Below, piece by piece: positions 27,838-36,984 of a stretch of DNA of 64,000 nt (the stretch's first letter is position 1; each line of letters begins with the position of its first letter). Source of the stretch: Leptospira terpstrae serovar Hualin str. LT 11-33 = ATCC 700639 (GTDB lineage Bacteria > Spirochaetota > Leptospiria > Leptospirales > Leptospiraceae); NCBI RefSeq assembly GCF_000332495.1, contig NZ_AOGW02000006.1:620001-684000 (forward strand), given 5' to 3'. Under the pieces are notes generated by a model, which had not been told where the DNA came from, did not search any database, and saw only the letters and a program-made list of their open reading frames with translations. The position numbers were made by a program, and so were the translations under genes.

Positions 27838-27865
27838 GACTAACCTCAATTAATTGAGGCTAGTC
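27838..27865. terminator. Terminator-like hairpin around a stop codon
   Basis: The palindrome CCTCAATTAATTGAGG (27844-27859) extended by GACTA/TAGTC arms, with one mismatch. The stop codon of the 1075-residue gene (27850-27852) is at the apex. The plus-strand side is followed by CTTTTT. No second gene converges here, so this terminator serves the minus-strand gene. Confidence 0.65.
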
Positions 27866-30800
27866 GCTTTTTCTAGTAATTTGGAAAGTTTGAGAACGTT
27901 TTTGTTTGTTGGATCAATAGATTGAGCTCTTGTTACATAAGTAACTGCTCGGTCGACATTCCCAAGCAACCGGCTAACATCCGCAAGGTTAATAAGATTT
28001 TGAAAGTTTTCAGGATCGTATTTAAGAGCTTCCTGCGCAGCTTTTAGGGCACTTTCATAATTTCCGAGTTTCTTTTCGGACATTGCTAGGTAATACCAAT
28101 ACTCACCTGATCCTTCATTTTCTTTTAAAAATTCAGTTAGCACTTTTGCAGCGATGTCGTACTCTTTTCCTTTGTAACTTACAAGACCTAAAAACTTATT
28201 TAGTTTTTGGTTAGTTGAATCACCGAGGAAGGCTTTTTTCATTACGGTAATGGCTCTTTCAATTTCTCCATTTTGATAAAGAACTTTTCCTTCTTCATAG
28301 GCACCGGAAGTTGTAAGCGCTTCATCCCAATCGTCGCCGGGAGTGTCAAAAAAGTCATCAATCGGTTGGTGTGATAAGTCGTCTTTTTCTGGTGCATGCA
28401 GGATTGGGGACCTTTCGCTTTTGAAAACAACACTTAACATTGAGATATCATCTGTAACATCTCCCGATTTTTTTACGAGTTTCTCCACTTCATAAATATC
28501 GCCATCAGCTTGTTCAACAAATCGAAGAACCATTGTTTCATCTTCATTGATAGTTCTTACATCTTCATCTGGTGTGAGGTCAATATCATCCCTTCCATCG
28601 GAACCAAGGATCAATTGATCGCCAGGTAGAAGTTGAAATGTTTGCACTTCGAATGGATATTCAGAGTCCAGTCCCAATTTACGTAGTTTTAATTCATCTT
28701 CGATAAAACTTGCCTTACCGTCTCGGTAAAGAATGCTGTATGGGTGTTCTGCGTTAAAATACCAAATTTTACCACTTTCATCATCAATTAACATGACTGT
28801 TGCTGAGATGACCATGGTTCCACTAAAGGATTTAAATACAGCATTGACTTCTTCGTATACGTCTGTTAGCCATTCTTCTGGAGTTCTGTTGAGAATTCTT
28901 TTGTTACCAGCCGAACGTGCCATAATGGAATTCATTACCACACCCATCACTAGAGAGCCACCAGCCCCCTGCATGGATTTTCCCATGGCATCACCATTCA
29001 TCACCATAGTATATCGATGAAAATCATCAGGTTTTCCTAACTTTAGGTTTCCTGTGATACAAATGTCACCACCCAAATCTCCGGTTTTATTACGGAATTC
29101 GAAAGTTTTCTTTTGGTGAACAAAAAAATCGCAACGAATATTGTCTGACTTGTTTGCGTTGAAGAATAATGGTTTTGCAAGTAAAGAAGTTAGGAAGTAG
29201 TCTCCATCTTGTTGTACTTTCAAACGATGAATCTCATCCATTTTTTCTTGGAGTTCTTTCGTTCGTTCTTTTACTTTTTCTTCTAAGTTTTCTGCATAGT
29301 CTTGGAGTTCGCGTCTTGCATCACGGATTGAAGAAACCATGCCATTGAAGGATTCTGCAAGATAACCAATTTCATCATTTACTTTGATGGGAACTTCTAC
29401 TTCCAAATTTCCTTGGTTTACTTTTTCTACCCCAGCGAGTAATGCATAGAGTGGATTCACAAGTGCGGAACGAAAGAAAAGAGGGAAAACAACGAGTAAA
29501 ACGAACATCACAATTGCAAGAATTACTAGTTCGAGTTTTGCAGACTTGTGCATATAAGCTCTGTAGTCTCGATAGTTAAAACCAACCTCTCTGTTGATTT
29601 TATTTTTCGAATCATAAGTCATATAAGCAACGTAATGCGAAACACCATCTAAGTCTTTTCTGTAGTGTCTTGTTAAGTCTGGTTTAAAATAACGGAAAAA
29701 CTTCAACATTTCGACGCGAAGGTCCCTTCCTGAAATTTCCTTTCCGTCCCACTTACAATCGCTAACATGTTTGAGGATGGCATCACGAAACGTATCAACG
29801 TTTTTTACTTTTTCGACGTATTTGACGCCCTCTTCACAAAACTGGTCTGGTAGAATGTCACCAAGTTTGTTTGTGTTGATAAAGGTTCTTCGATTTAATT
29901 TTTCGATCAGCTTAGAAACTTCGGCTTTTAATTCCGCTCCTTCTGAATCTGGATTTTCATCCAAAAACTGACTGATCGCATTTTTATAACCTTCAAAGTA
30001 ATATGGTGTTTTTTCTAAAATTGACTTCAGTGAATTTCGATACTCTGATTCACCAATGGATACAACTTCATCATACAAAGCGGTATTATAAAGATCTGCT
30101 TGGACGAGAGGAAGGTCTAGGTTTACCGAAGAAGGTAAGTATGCTTTTTTAAGGTTTTGACCTGAGGAATCGTATTCAATGACAAACAAAATATCCTTGG
30201 AACGTACTCCGCCTTCTGCGACTCGTAGTGCCTTTTGGATCGCAGTATTATCAAAAGAGGTTTCCTTTTCTTGATCTACTAAGTAACTGAAGGCCTGCAT
30301 GATGAGGAGGATGGTTACAAATGAGATTCCTACAATCTTTACCATGAAGGTAGTACGTTCACTACTGTTGTTGATAAAGGTAATAGTAATAATAAAGAAT
30401 GTAAATGTGAAAAGTAATACAAGCGCTGTCAAATATGTCGAACGCTCCATTGCTCCATCACGACTCATAACGTTAGTTATATTGGGTACAACCGCTGCAA
30501 TTAAAGCCGCAACCAACATGATTATGAGAGTTCCCCGTTTGTCTTTACTTACGTGGAATATACGATATCCAGGCAGAACAAGGAAGTTGATAAATGAATA
30601 AGCAGCGATGAATAAACTTAGAATTCGGCTAGGTCCTTCTGAATTAAAATCCCAATGGTGAGCAGTGAAGTGGTATTTTCTTTCGCCTTGAGAAACGGTA
30701 ACAAGAAACCACAAAACTACAACTACTGCGATAGCATAAAGGATGGCCTGGAGGATGGTTGCTGCTTTCGGGTCTTCATTATCTGGAAAACGAAAGAAGA

Positions 30801-31077
30801 ACTGTCCGAAATGGATGATCCCGAAGATAATAAAACCACCAGTGATCCAACGGTGGTAAGAAGCAATGGGATGGTAGTAAAACGCTCCCAAAAGGTATCC
30901 GAACTGAAATAGACATAAAAACAAACAAGCTAACCCCATGTGTTTAGTGGCCACAGTTTTGTCTTTCAGTGAGAAAAAGAATGTAGTCAAGACCGCAAGG
31001 AGGACAGTGACAATTAAACTACCGAATGTATAATAATTTGTTAGTATGTGGTCAACGGATAATATGCTTTCACTCAT
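27850..31077 (-). CDS. Membrane sensor - HAMP - SpoIIE phosphatase - TPR protein
   Basis: A 1075-residue protein. Residues 1-270 have seven or more membrane segments. Then follow a periplasmic sensor region (about 290-520), another transmembrane helix near 525-545, a HAMP region and a coiled coil. A PP2C/SpoIIE phosphatase lies at about 660-890, with the metal motifs LGGDI, NGDAMGKSM, NAEHP and SDGRDD all intact and a TDDISM close. Four or so TPR units end the protein (about 930-1075). It should dephosphorylate a STAS-type antagonist in response to an envelope signal. The closest visible STAS partner is at 6847-7185, but any pairing is inferred. Confidence 0.9.
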   Translation of the reverse strand: MSESILSVDHILTNYYTFGSLIVTVLLAVLTTFFFSLKDKTVATKHMGLACLFLCLFQFGYLLGAFYYHPIASYHRWITGGFIIFGIIHFGQFFFRFPDNEDPKAATILQAILYAIAVVVVLWFLVTVSQGERKYHFTAHHWDFNSEGPSRILSLFIAAYSFINFLVLPGYRIFHVSKDKRGTLIIMLVAALIAAVVPNITNVMSRDGAMERSTYLTALVLLFTFTFFIITITFINNSSERTTFMVKIVGISFVTILLIMQAFSYLVDQEKETSFDNTAIQKALRVAEGGVRSKDILFVIEYDSSGQNLKKAYLPSSVNLDLPLVQADLYNTALYDEVVSIGESEYRNSLKSILEKTPYYFEGYKNAISQFLDENPDSEGAELKAEVSKLIEKLNRRTFINTNKLGDILPDQFCEEGVKYVEKVKNVDTFRDAILKHVSDCKWDGKEISGRDLRVEMLKFFRYFKPDLTRHYRKDLDGVSHYVAYMTYDSKNKINREVGFNYRDYRAYMHKSAKLELVILAIVMFVLLVVFPLFFRSALVNPLYALLAGVEKVNQGNLEVEVPIKVNDEIGYLAESFNGMVSSIRDARRELQDYAENLEEKVKERTKELQEKMDEIHRLKVQQDGDYFLTSLLAKPLFFNANKSDNIRCDFFVHQKKTFEFRNKTGDLGGDICITGNLKLGKPDDFHRYTMVMNGDAMGKSMQGAGGSLVMGVVMNSIMARSAGNKRILNRTPEEWLTDVYEEVNAVFKSFSGTMVISATVMLIDDESGKIWYFNAEHPYSILYRDGKASFIEDELKLRKLGLDSEYPFEVQTFQLLPGDQLILGSDGRDDIDLTPDEDVRTINEDETMVLRFVEQADGDIYEVEKLVKKSGDVTDDISMLSVVFKSERSPILHAPEKDDLSHQPIDDFFDTPGDDWDEALTTSGAYEEGKVLYQNGEIERAITVMKKAFLGDSTNQKLNKFLGLVSYKGKEYDIAAKVLTEFLKENEGSGEYWYYLAMSEKKLGNYESALKAAQEALKYDPENFQNLINLADVSRLLGNVDRAVTYVTRAQSIDPTNKNVLKLSKLLEKATSLN

Positions 31078-31199
31078 AGGGTCTTCTAGTTGCTAATTTA
31101 ATACGAAATCGTAACAGGCAGAAATTCGAAATCAATTCATTTTCCTACCTTCCCGAGCAAATCGGACAGTCGCCGTTTTGCCCGAAGGAAGGGTAAAAA

Positions 31200-32084
31200 C
31201 TATCGAGTTGCGATAAAACAATCAATCCCATCGTATTTCAATTTTGATTTGAGAGATTCCGCTTTTGAGCGGTCTGCAAAATCACCAACTTGAACTACGA
31301 ACTTTCCATCTCGAGGAGTTACAAACACGGATTGGTTGTATTCAGATTTCATGTTTTCTTGGTATTTTAATGCTCTTTCTTTTTCTTGAAAGACCCCAAC
31401 TTGAACCGTAAATCCTTTTCCTGCCGCTACTGGTTTCACAATACCCGGTTTTACAGGTGTCAGTTTTTCTGGTTTCGCAGGAGCATCATCCAAAAGATTT
31501 GCGTCATCTAAATCATCGCCAAGATCATCTTCTCCTTTTTTGAGAACTTTGATCCCAACTTTGGTAATCCCTTTGTCTTTAAACTCAAGGATCTCTGCAG
31601 TTTTTTCTGATACATCTACAATTCGTTCATCTACAAAAGGCCCGCGATCATTGATTCGAACCACTGCTTCTTTATTGTTTTCTAAGTTCTGGATTTTGAT
31701 CACACTTCCGATGGGCAGAGTTCTATGAGCACCTGTCATCTTCATTCGATCAAAAGGTTCACCACTGGCAGTGGGGCGTCCTTGGAACTTTTGTCCATAC
31801 CAGGAGGACAAACCAACTTCATCAAACTGATCCGCAGGTTTTTTGGTTGGGATTGCTGCGGCCGCAACAGGAGTTGCTGTTTTTGCATTAGAATCTAAAT
31901 CGTCAATGATGGAGCGAGCCACTGGATCTTCCGATTTTGTGTTACTTGCCGGCTTTGACTTCCCAGACCGTTCGAAAAAAATATCTTCCGGATCGCCGGA
32001 AGCACTATAATCTCTTCGGGTAGCATCTGCAGAACTGCAGGACACTAGCCACAATACTATGGATATAAGTATGAGTCTTTGCAT
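31200..32084 (-). CDS. rlpA: RlpA-like lipoprotein with SPOR domain
   Basis: A 294-residue protein. Lipobox VSC at Cys16. A polar Asp/Ser/Lys-rich linker leads to a double-psi beta-barrel (about residues 88-180; GLSSWYGQKFQGRPTASGE, then INDRGPFV, with the catalytic Asp of RlpA-type lytic transglycosylases). The C-terminal SPOR domain (about 220-294; GFTVQVGVF ... VVQVGDFADR) binds denuded peptidoglycan at septa. It probably cleaves septal glycan in cell separation. It is followed by a gap and then the 1075-residue gene on the same strand. Confidence 0.9.
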   Translation of the reverse strand: MQRLILISIVLWLVSCSSADATRRDYSASGDPEDIFFERSGKSKPASNTKSEDPVARSIIDDLDSNAKTATPVAAAAIPTKKPADQFDEVGLSSWYGQKFQGRPTASGEPFDRMKMTGAHRTLPIGSVIKIQNLENNKEAVVRINDRGPFVDERIVDVSEKTAEILEFKDKGITKVGIKVLKKGEDDLGDDLDDANLLDDAPAKPEKLTPVKPGIVKPVAAGKGFTVQVGVFQEKERALKYQENMKSEYNQSVFVTPRDGKFVVQVGDFADRSKAESLKSKLKYDGIDCFIATR

Positions 32085-32182
32085 AACTTTCCCCTTCCTC
32101 TGGACTCTTGTGTGTACCTTTCGGAAGGTTTTTCCAATCTCCTGATAATTTTTCTCGAGGGAGATTCGTTTCTGAAACGATA

Positions 32183-33097
32183 ATGGCTAGTATGGCACAA
32201 GAAATCCAATCTCTATTCAACGAGGCAGTCCGTTTGGAGCGGAATGGGGAGTGGGAACGTGCAGAAACTCAATATAAAATTTTGCTTGAGAAGGACCCAA
32301 ATTACCATTTGGCCTTACAAAACTTAGGAGTGATTTACGCCAAACAAGGGAAACATGCGGATGCAATTCCATTGTTTTCTAAGGCATACAAACTCCACGC
32401 AAATGTGAAAAACTGTTATAATTTAGCAGTTTCCCTTTACAAACATGAGGAAACGGAAAAAGCCATAAGTTTCTTAAAACAAACTTTAACCTTTGAAAAG
32501 AAGTTTATTTCTGCGCATTTGCTTCTTGCACAAGCCTATCAAAAGTTAGGCAATGATGAAAAAACCGAAGTATATCTAACTAATGTTATTAAAATCGAAC
32601 CGGACCATAAATCAGCTTTAGGAGGGCTTGCGATGTTTTATTACGAAAGGAATCGTTTTCCAGAAAGTTTAAAAATGATCGAACGTTATTTGATTCTTTA
32701 TCCTGGTAATGCTCAATTAAAAATTATTCAATCGGAAATCCTCGCCAAACAAGGTAATTATAAAGCTTCAGCCACTTTACTTGCAGCCATGGTTAAAGAG
32801 GATGTAGGATTCACAAACTTTAATGAAAGTTTACAAGCTGCTTGGAAAGAGGAAGACGGAATAGCAAATGAAAGTTTGCACAGAATCCAATCCAAGGCCA
32901 AAATGAAATTAAAAGAATTTCAAACAAAATTAGAACTTTCAAAAGAGAATCCAGAGGAGTTTTCTCCGCCAGATGCACAAGAAGCTTTAGATTTAAGTTT
33001 GTTATATCTTTTCAACGGCAACCCAGAAAAAGCGATGCAATATTTGGTATTTGCCCAAAAGATGAAGGAAAAGACTGATCCAGACAGGCCATCCTAG
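32183..33097 (+). CDS. TPR-repeat protein
   Basis: A 304-residue soluble protein with four or five tandem TPR units from about residue 5 to 180 (LQNLGVIYAKQGKHADAIPLF, LLAQAYQKLGND and similar). Its C-terminal region ends with a highly charged helix. It probably scaffolds protein complexes, with partners unknown. The ATG at 32183 starts the first repeat; a longer frame to 32108 has no TPR sequence. It ends 1 nt before the next TPR gene, so they are co-translated. It diverges from the RlpA gene. Confidence 0.82.
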   Translation: MASMAQEIQSLFNEAVRLERNGEWERAETQYKILLEKDPNYHLALQNLGVIYAKQGKHADAIPLFSKAYKLHANVKNCYNLAVSLYKHEETEKAISFLKQTLTFEKKFISAHLLLAQAYQKLGNDEKTEVYLTNVIKIEPDHKSALGGLAMFYYERNRFPESLKMIERYLILYPGNAQLKIIQSEILAKQGNYKASATLLAAMVKEDVGFTNFNESLQAAWKEEDGIANESLHRIQSKAKMKLKEFQTKLELSKENPEEFSPPDAQEALDLSLLYLFNGNPEKAMQYLVFAQKMKEKTDPDRPS

Positions 33098-33098
33098 A

Positions 33099-34022
33099 TT
33101 GAAATTTCGAATTTTATCCCTCTTATTTCTTTGTTTTATACTCATTTTTATGGGATGTAGATATCCCATTGCAAAACAAGAGGATTTGGAATCCGATACT
33201 TTGTTTTTAGAAGTGTCGAATTCCAGTGCGACAGAGTGTAATGCAGAAGGAATTCGGCTGTCGAAGTCCATCCAACTCGACCAAGCAGAGTCTGTTTGGG
33301 ACAAATGCGTACAAACCAATCCAAATGAAGTTGCCGTCCATTTGAACCGACTTCGATTTTATTTTTTGTTAGATGAATTCGAACTACTCAAAGAAAAAAT
33401 TACAAAGGAAGCTCCATCTCGGTCCTCAGTGACCTATACTAATATTTTAAAAGAATTGGAAATCCGTTTGCGAAATGACGAAAGGGTTGTTGTGCTTGAT
33501 GCCCTATCTCGTGTAAAGGGATGGGAATTGTATTCTTATGAAGAGTTAGCAAATTATTATTTACAAACAGGTAACTATGTTTATGCGGAAGGTTATTTTA
33601 ACCAAATTTTAGAGCTAGTCCCATTCCATGAAAACGCTCTTTATGGAATGGCAGACATCCAAGTCCAAAAAGGTAACTGGTACAGTCTGTTAGATTATGC
33701 AAAATCTTTAGAAGTTGCTTCTAAAAAGAATAAGGATTTTCATTTTTACTTTTTAAAGGCCAATTATGAATTAGGGCGATATGAAGAAGCCTTAAAATGG
33801 GCAGAGTCAGCGACTGTTAGCGAAAAAACACAGATCGGTTTTTTAGAAATTTGGCGAGATACTTTACTGGTCTTAAAAGATTTTCCTAGATGGGACGGGC
33901 TTTTACCTTACTACCGTAAGGCGGTAGAGAAAGGTTATTCTGTTCCGGAGTCGGTTTTTTTTCCTACTCTTTCCAAAGAAGGAAAGGATGTTAGGAAAGC
34001 TTCTCGTACAGGAAGAAGTTAA
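33099..34022 (+). CDS. TPR-containing lipoprotein
   Basis: A 307-residue protein from a TTG start. The N-terminus is MKFRILSLLFLCFILIFMGC: a signal with lipobox FMGC. The mature part has helical repeats of TPR type (ELANYYLQTGNYVYAEGYF, HENALYGMADIQVQKGN, KANYELGRYEEALKWAE). An anchored TPR scaffold at the periplasmic face is the simplest view. It follows the soluble TPR gene by 1 nt and ends before folP on the other strand. Confidence 0.85.
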   Translation: MKFRILSLLFLCFILIFMGCRYPIAKQEDLESDTLFLEVSNSSATECNAEGIRLSKSIQLDQAESVWDKCVQTNPNEVAVHLNRLRFYFLLDEFELLKEKITKEAPSRSSVTYTNILKELEIRLRNDERVVVLDALSRVKGWELYSYEELANYYLQTGNYVYAEGYFNQILELVPFHENALYGMADIQVQKGNWYSLLDYAKSLEVASKKNKDFHFYFLKANYELGRYEEALKWAESATVSEKTQIGFLEIWRDTLLVLKDFPRWDGLLPYYRKAVEKGYSVPESVFFPTLSKEGKDVRKASRTGRS

Positions 34023-34052
34023 ACAAATAAACTCAATATTTTAAAACTAATG

Positions 34053-34070
34053 ATAGAGATCATTCTCTGT
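34053..34070. terminator. Short hairpin with the folP stop codon in its loop
   Basis: ATAGAGA pairs with TCTCTGT around the loop TCAT (7 bp including one G-U on the plus strand). The folP stop (34060-34062) lies in the loop. T-rich DNA follows on the minus strand. It separates convergent genes. Confidence 0.45.
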
Positions 34071-34875
34071 CTTGGCATAAATTCCAAATTTTTTCCGCTT
34101 GTCGGAGCTTAAGGACGTTATGCGTTCGAATCAAAGGAATTTTGTATCGTATTAGATGGAGTTCACAGGCCAAAGTGGCAAACTCTCTATCAATGATTGG
34201 TAAATTTCCAAGTACATTTCCGAGAAAAGACTTTCTAGATACTCCAACCATTAATTGGGGGAATTCCAATTTTAGGATTTCCAATTCTTGTAAAACTTGA
34301 AAAGAAACCATCGGATCCTCACTCAAAAAAAATCCCATTCCGGGATCAAAGTAAAGGGCCGTTTCAGGAATGCCAAGTGAGATTAGTTCGGAACGACGGT
34401 CTCTAAAAAAAGTTTGGACTTTTTTCACAACTTTTTCTGGCGTTAGGTCTGATTTATATTTCGCAATATTTCTGTTATGCGAATGCATGATGATGAGTTT
34501 TAATTCCGGGTGTTTTTCGATGGAATGTTTTAGAAAACTACGGTCCCCTTCATAGGTAAAACCCGTGATGTCGTTGAGGCAACGAACACCCGCTTCAATT
34601 CCCTTTTTTTGTACTGCGGGTCTAAAGCTATCAAGACTGATCCGAACTCCCTTAGGGACAAAATGGCGAATGACTGGCTCGACTCTTTGCCACTCTTCCT
34701 CTTCCGTAACTAGCGTGGCTTCAATGTTAGAAGATTGACCCGATACATCCAACCAGTCAGCACCTTCTTGTAAAAGTTTCGTACCTTGTTGGATTGCGTC
34801 CTCTGGGTTAAGAAATTTTCCCCCATCACTAAATGAGTCAGTGGTAATGTTTAAAATTCCGAAGATTTCGGCCAT
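34060..34875 (-). CDS. folP: Dihydropteroate synthase
   Basis: A 271-residue TIM-barrel enzyme joining p-aminobenzoate to the pterin diphosphate in folate synthesis. Visible motifs are GILNITTDSFSDGG at the N-terminus, the DVSGQSS segment, NDITGF and the phosphate-binding GVSRKSFLG, and a final RTHNV. The Asp/Asn in the DSF loop and the Arg/Lys of SRKS are the usual ligands. Sulfonamides would target it. It stands alone rather than in a folate operon and diverges from the OmpA gene. Confidence 0.95.
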   Translation of the reverse strand: MAEIFGILNITTDSFSDGGKFLNPEDAIQQGTKLLQEGADWLDVSGQSSNIEATLVTEEEEWQRVEPVIRHFVPKGVRISLDSFRPAVQKKGIEAGVRCLNDITGFTYEGDRSFLKHSIEKHPELKLIIMHSHNRNIAKYKSDLTPEKVVKKVQTFFRDRRSELISLGIPETALYFDPGMGFFLSEDPMVSFQVLQELEILKLEFPQLMVGVSRKSFLGNVLGNLPIIDREFATLACELHLIRYKIPLIRTHNVLKLRQAEKIWNLCQDRE

Positions 34876-34891
34876 GAATGAGTAGGATAAT

Positions 34892-34906
34892 GGGTAAACC
34901 TTACCC
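34892..34906. repeat. 15 bp palindrome between divergent folP and OmpA genes
   Basis: A perfect 6 bp inverted repeat, GGGTAA-ACC-TTACCC, 17 nt upstream of the folP start. It could be an operator or the base of a leader hairpin. I can see no known motif in it. Confidence 0.4.
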
Positions 34907-34969
34907 TAAAAGCCTTATTTTTCCCTTGGCAGAAAATTCCGATTAGCCGATACATAGGAGAGACGGCAG

Positions 34970-36982
34970 ATGAAAAAACTCCTTATTTCCTTAATCATTT
35001 TGGCATTCCCACTTCTGGCGCAGCCTTTACCAAAGGCGAAGGATGTAAGGTTTTACCAGCCACTCAACACACAAAATGTGGAATACAACCCAATCATATC
35101 CCCAACAGGAAGGTATTTAGTATTCCAATCCAATCGACCAGGTGGTGAGGGAGGGATGGATCTTTGGATTTCAGAAAACTTAAGTTTTCCAGACCGAATG
35201 AAATTACCTGTATGGTCGCCGCCGAAAAATTTTCGTGAACTCAATACATCCAATTTTGAAGGTATGTTTTCCATCCTTTTTGATGAAGAGGAAAAACCAT
35301 ACGAGCTCTACTTTACTTCAGTGCGTGATAAAACACAAGCTGATCCAAAAAAGAACCGTGAAGGTTATGATGGGCTTAACCTCTATTATACAAAGATCAA
35401 TCAAAGGACCGGTCTTTGGTCTGTTCCCATTCATATCAATGAAGTTAATTCCCATTTTGAAGATAAAATGCCTGCCGTTTCGCCTGATGGATGTTCGATG
35501 GTATTTTCATCAAACCGACCAGGGGGACTCGGGGGATTTGATCTTTGGATTTCGAAAAGAGAACCCACAACAGGAACAAAGGAAACAGTTCCAGATAAAC
35601 CAAAAATTAAATGTCGAGATGGGATTTGGCAAAAGCCAATTTCTATGGGAACGGTTATCAATACAAACGATGATGAAATTAGTCCCAATTACCACTGGGA
35701 TGGACTTCGTTTGTATTTTAGTTCGAATCGAACTGATAAAAATCGTAAATTTAGTTTTTACTATAGTGAGTTTAATGAGGCACAAAATATTTTTGAAACG
35801 CCTATATTGTTAGGTTCTCCTTTTAATACTAAAGGTCAATTGTCAGGTGAATCTACAGGATTCCCATTTGATACTCCTGCAGATTATTCAACTTATAGCC
35901 TTTGGGAAGAAAGTGATAATGAAGGTATTTCTGTAACCTTTGATGACTTGTGGTTTTATTTTTCATCTAACAGACCAGGTGGGGAAGGCCAGTTCGATAT
36001 TTATAGAACTATGGTTCCAGAAGACCTAAGGCGTACATACGAATTTGTATTTCGTGGTCTTGTGCTCGATGGATCAGAAGCCATCATGATAGGACTTGAT
36101 TCTACTCTCAAGATATATGATGATACAAGACCTATTCAAGTGATTACATCAAAACGAATCGGTGGAGACTTATCCATTGCGGATGCAGAAAATTTTCGTA
36201 CAACGATCAAAACAGGAAAACTATACCGAGTAGAAGTTTCTTCACCTGGGTTTCATCCTACAGAAGTTCTTTTAGATTTGAGAGGAAATGTTGGAAAGGA
36301 TAAAGAACAATATTCTCAGATCATCTTACAACCAATTCGCCCAACGAAAGAGGAACGACCTGACAAAACCATCCAAGGAATTCGATTTATTGTCAAAGAC
36401 AGGAAAACAGACCTTGTCATTCCCAATGCCATCTGTTATTATTTTGATGATTTAACTCGTAAGGGAAAATCTTTAGAATCAAAAGATGCACGTTTTGACC
36501 TGGAAAAATCTCCTACAATGGATTTTGAAATTTTGGTACGAGCAAAAGGATATAAAGAAGAAACATTCCTTTTTTCCAAAGATAAAATTTCAGGAATGGA
36601 AGGGAAAGAAACCGTACTTTATCTAAGAAATTTAAATGATTTTGACAATTTGTATAATACAATTATTTATTTCCCATTCAACGAACGGGTATTGAGTGAT
36701 GAAGATAAGAAAAAATTGGATCTTTTTGCTGACTTCCTGATCCAACATAAGAATGAAAAAGTTGAAATCGGTGGACATACTGATAATATAGGGAATAAGG
36801 AATACAACATCAGTTTGAGCGAAGATAGGGCTCTTTCTGTTTATCAATACATGCGACTCAAAGGTGTTCCAAAGGAACGAATGAAGGTACAGGCCTACCA
36901 TTATTCTCAGCCGATTGCAGAAAATGAAACAGAAGAAGGACGATCTCGAAATAGACGTGTGAATTTCAAAAAGATAGACTAA
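34970..36982 (+). CDS. OmpA-family outer-membrane protein with PD40 repeats
   Basis: A 670-residue protein with a signal peptide (residues 1-17, ending LLA). The N-terminal half (about 35-345) has four WD40-like PD40 blades: a short ISPTGRYLVF or VSPDGCSMVF lead-in to SSNRPGG-x-GGFDLWIS. A middle region (380-540) resembles carboxypeptidase-regulatory beta domains. The C-terminal OmpA domain (about 555-670; GGHTDN and GRSRNRRV) should bind diaminopimelate in peptidoglycan. So the protein probably links the outer membrane or a surface complex to the cell wall. The ribosome-binding site is GGAGAG. Operon order: OmpA, PilZ-like, hisS. Confidence 0.9.
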   Translation: MKKLLISLIILAFPLLAQPLPKAKDVRFYQPLNTQNVEYNPIISPTGRYLVFQSNRPGGEGGMDLWISENLSFPDRMKLPVWSPPKNFRELNTSNFEGMFSILFDEEEKPYELYFTSVRDKTQADPKKNREGYDGLNLYYTKINQRTGLWSVPIHINEVNSHFEDKMPAVSPDGCSMVFSSNRPGGLGGFDLWISKREPTTGTKETVPDKPKIKCRDGIWQKPISMGTVINTNDDEISPNYHWDGLRLYFSSNRTDKNRKFSFYYSEFNEAQNIFETPILLGSPFNTKGQLSGESTGFPFDTPADYSTYSLWEESDNEGISVTFDDLWFYFSSNRPGGEGQFDIYRTMVPEDLRRTYEFVFRGLVLDGSEAIMIGLDSTLKIYDDTRPIQVITSKRIGGDLSIADAENFRTTIKTGKLYRVEVSSPGFHPTEVLLDLRGNVGKDKEQYSQIILQPIRPTKEERPDKTIQGIRFIVKDRKTDLVIPNAICYYFDDLTRKGKSLESKDARFDLEKSPTMDFEILVRAKGYKEETFLFSKDKISGMEGKETVLYLRNLNDFDNLYNTIIYFPFNERVLSDEDKKKLDLFADFLIQHKNEKVEIGGHTDNIGNKEYNISLSEDRALSVYQYMRLKGVPKERMKVQAYHYSQPIAENETEEGRSRNRRVNFKKID

Positions 36983-36984
36983 TT

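Noticed and set aside
31176..31198. TTTTGCCC/GGGTAAAA hairpin after rlpA
   Set aside because: It pairs well only on the plus strand, opposite to both flanking genes, so a terminator role is doubtful.
32116..32134. ACCTT-TCGG-AAGGT hairpin with T-run upstream of the TPR gene
   Set aside because: Only a 5 bp stem; it lies between divergent genes where a terminator has no clear use. It might be an attenuator but the evidence is thin.
35235..35813. 192-residue open frame on the plus strand
   Set aside because: It lies wholly inside the OmpA/PD40 gene in another frame and has no domain or signal.
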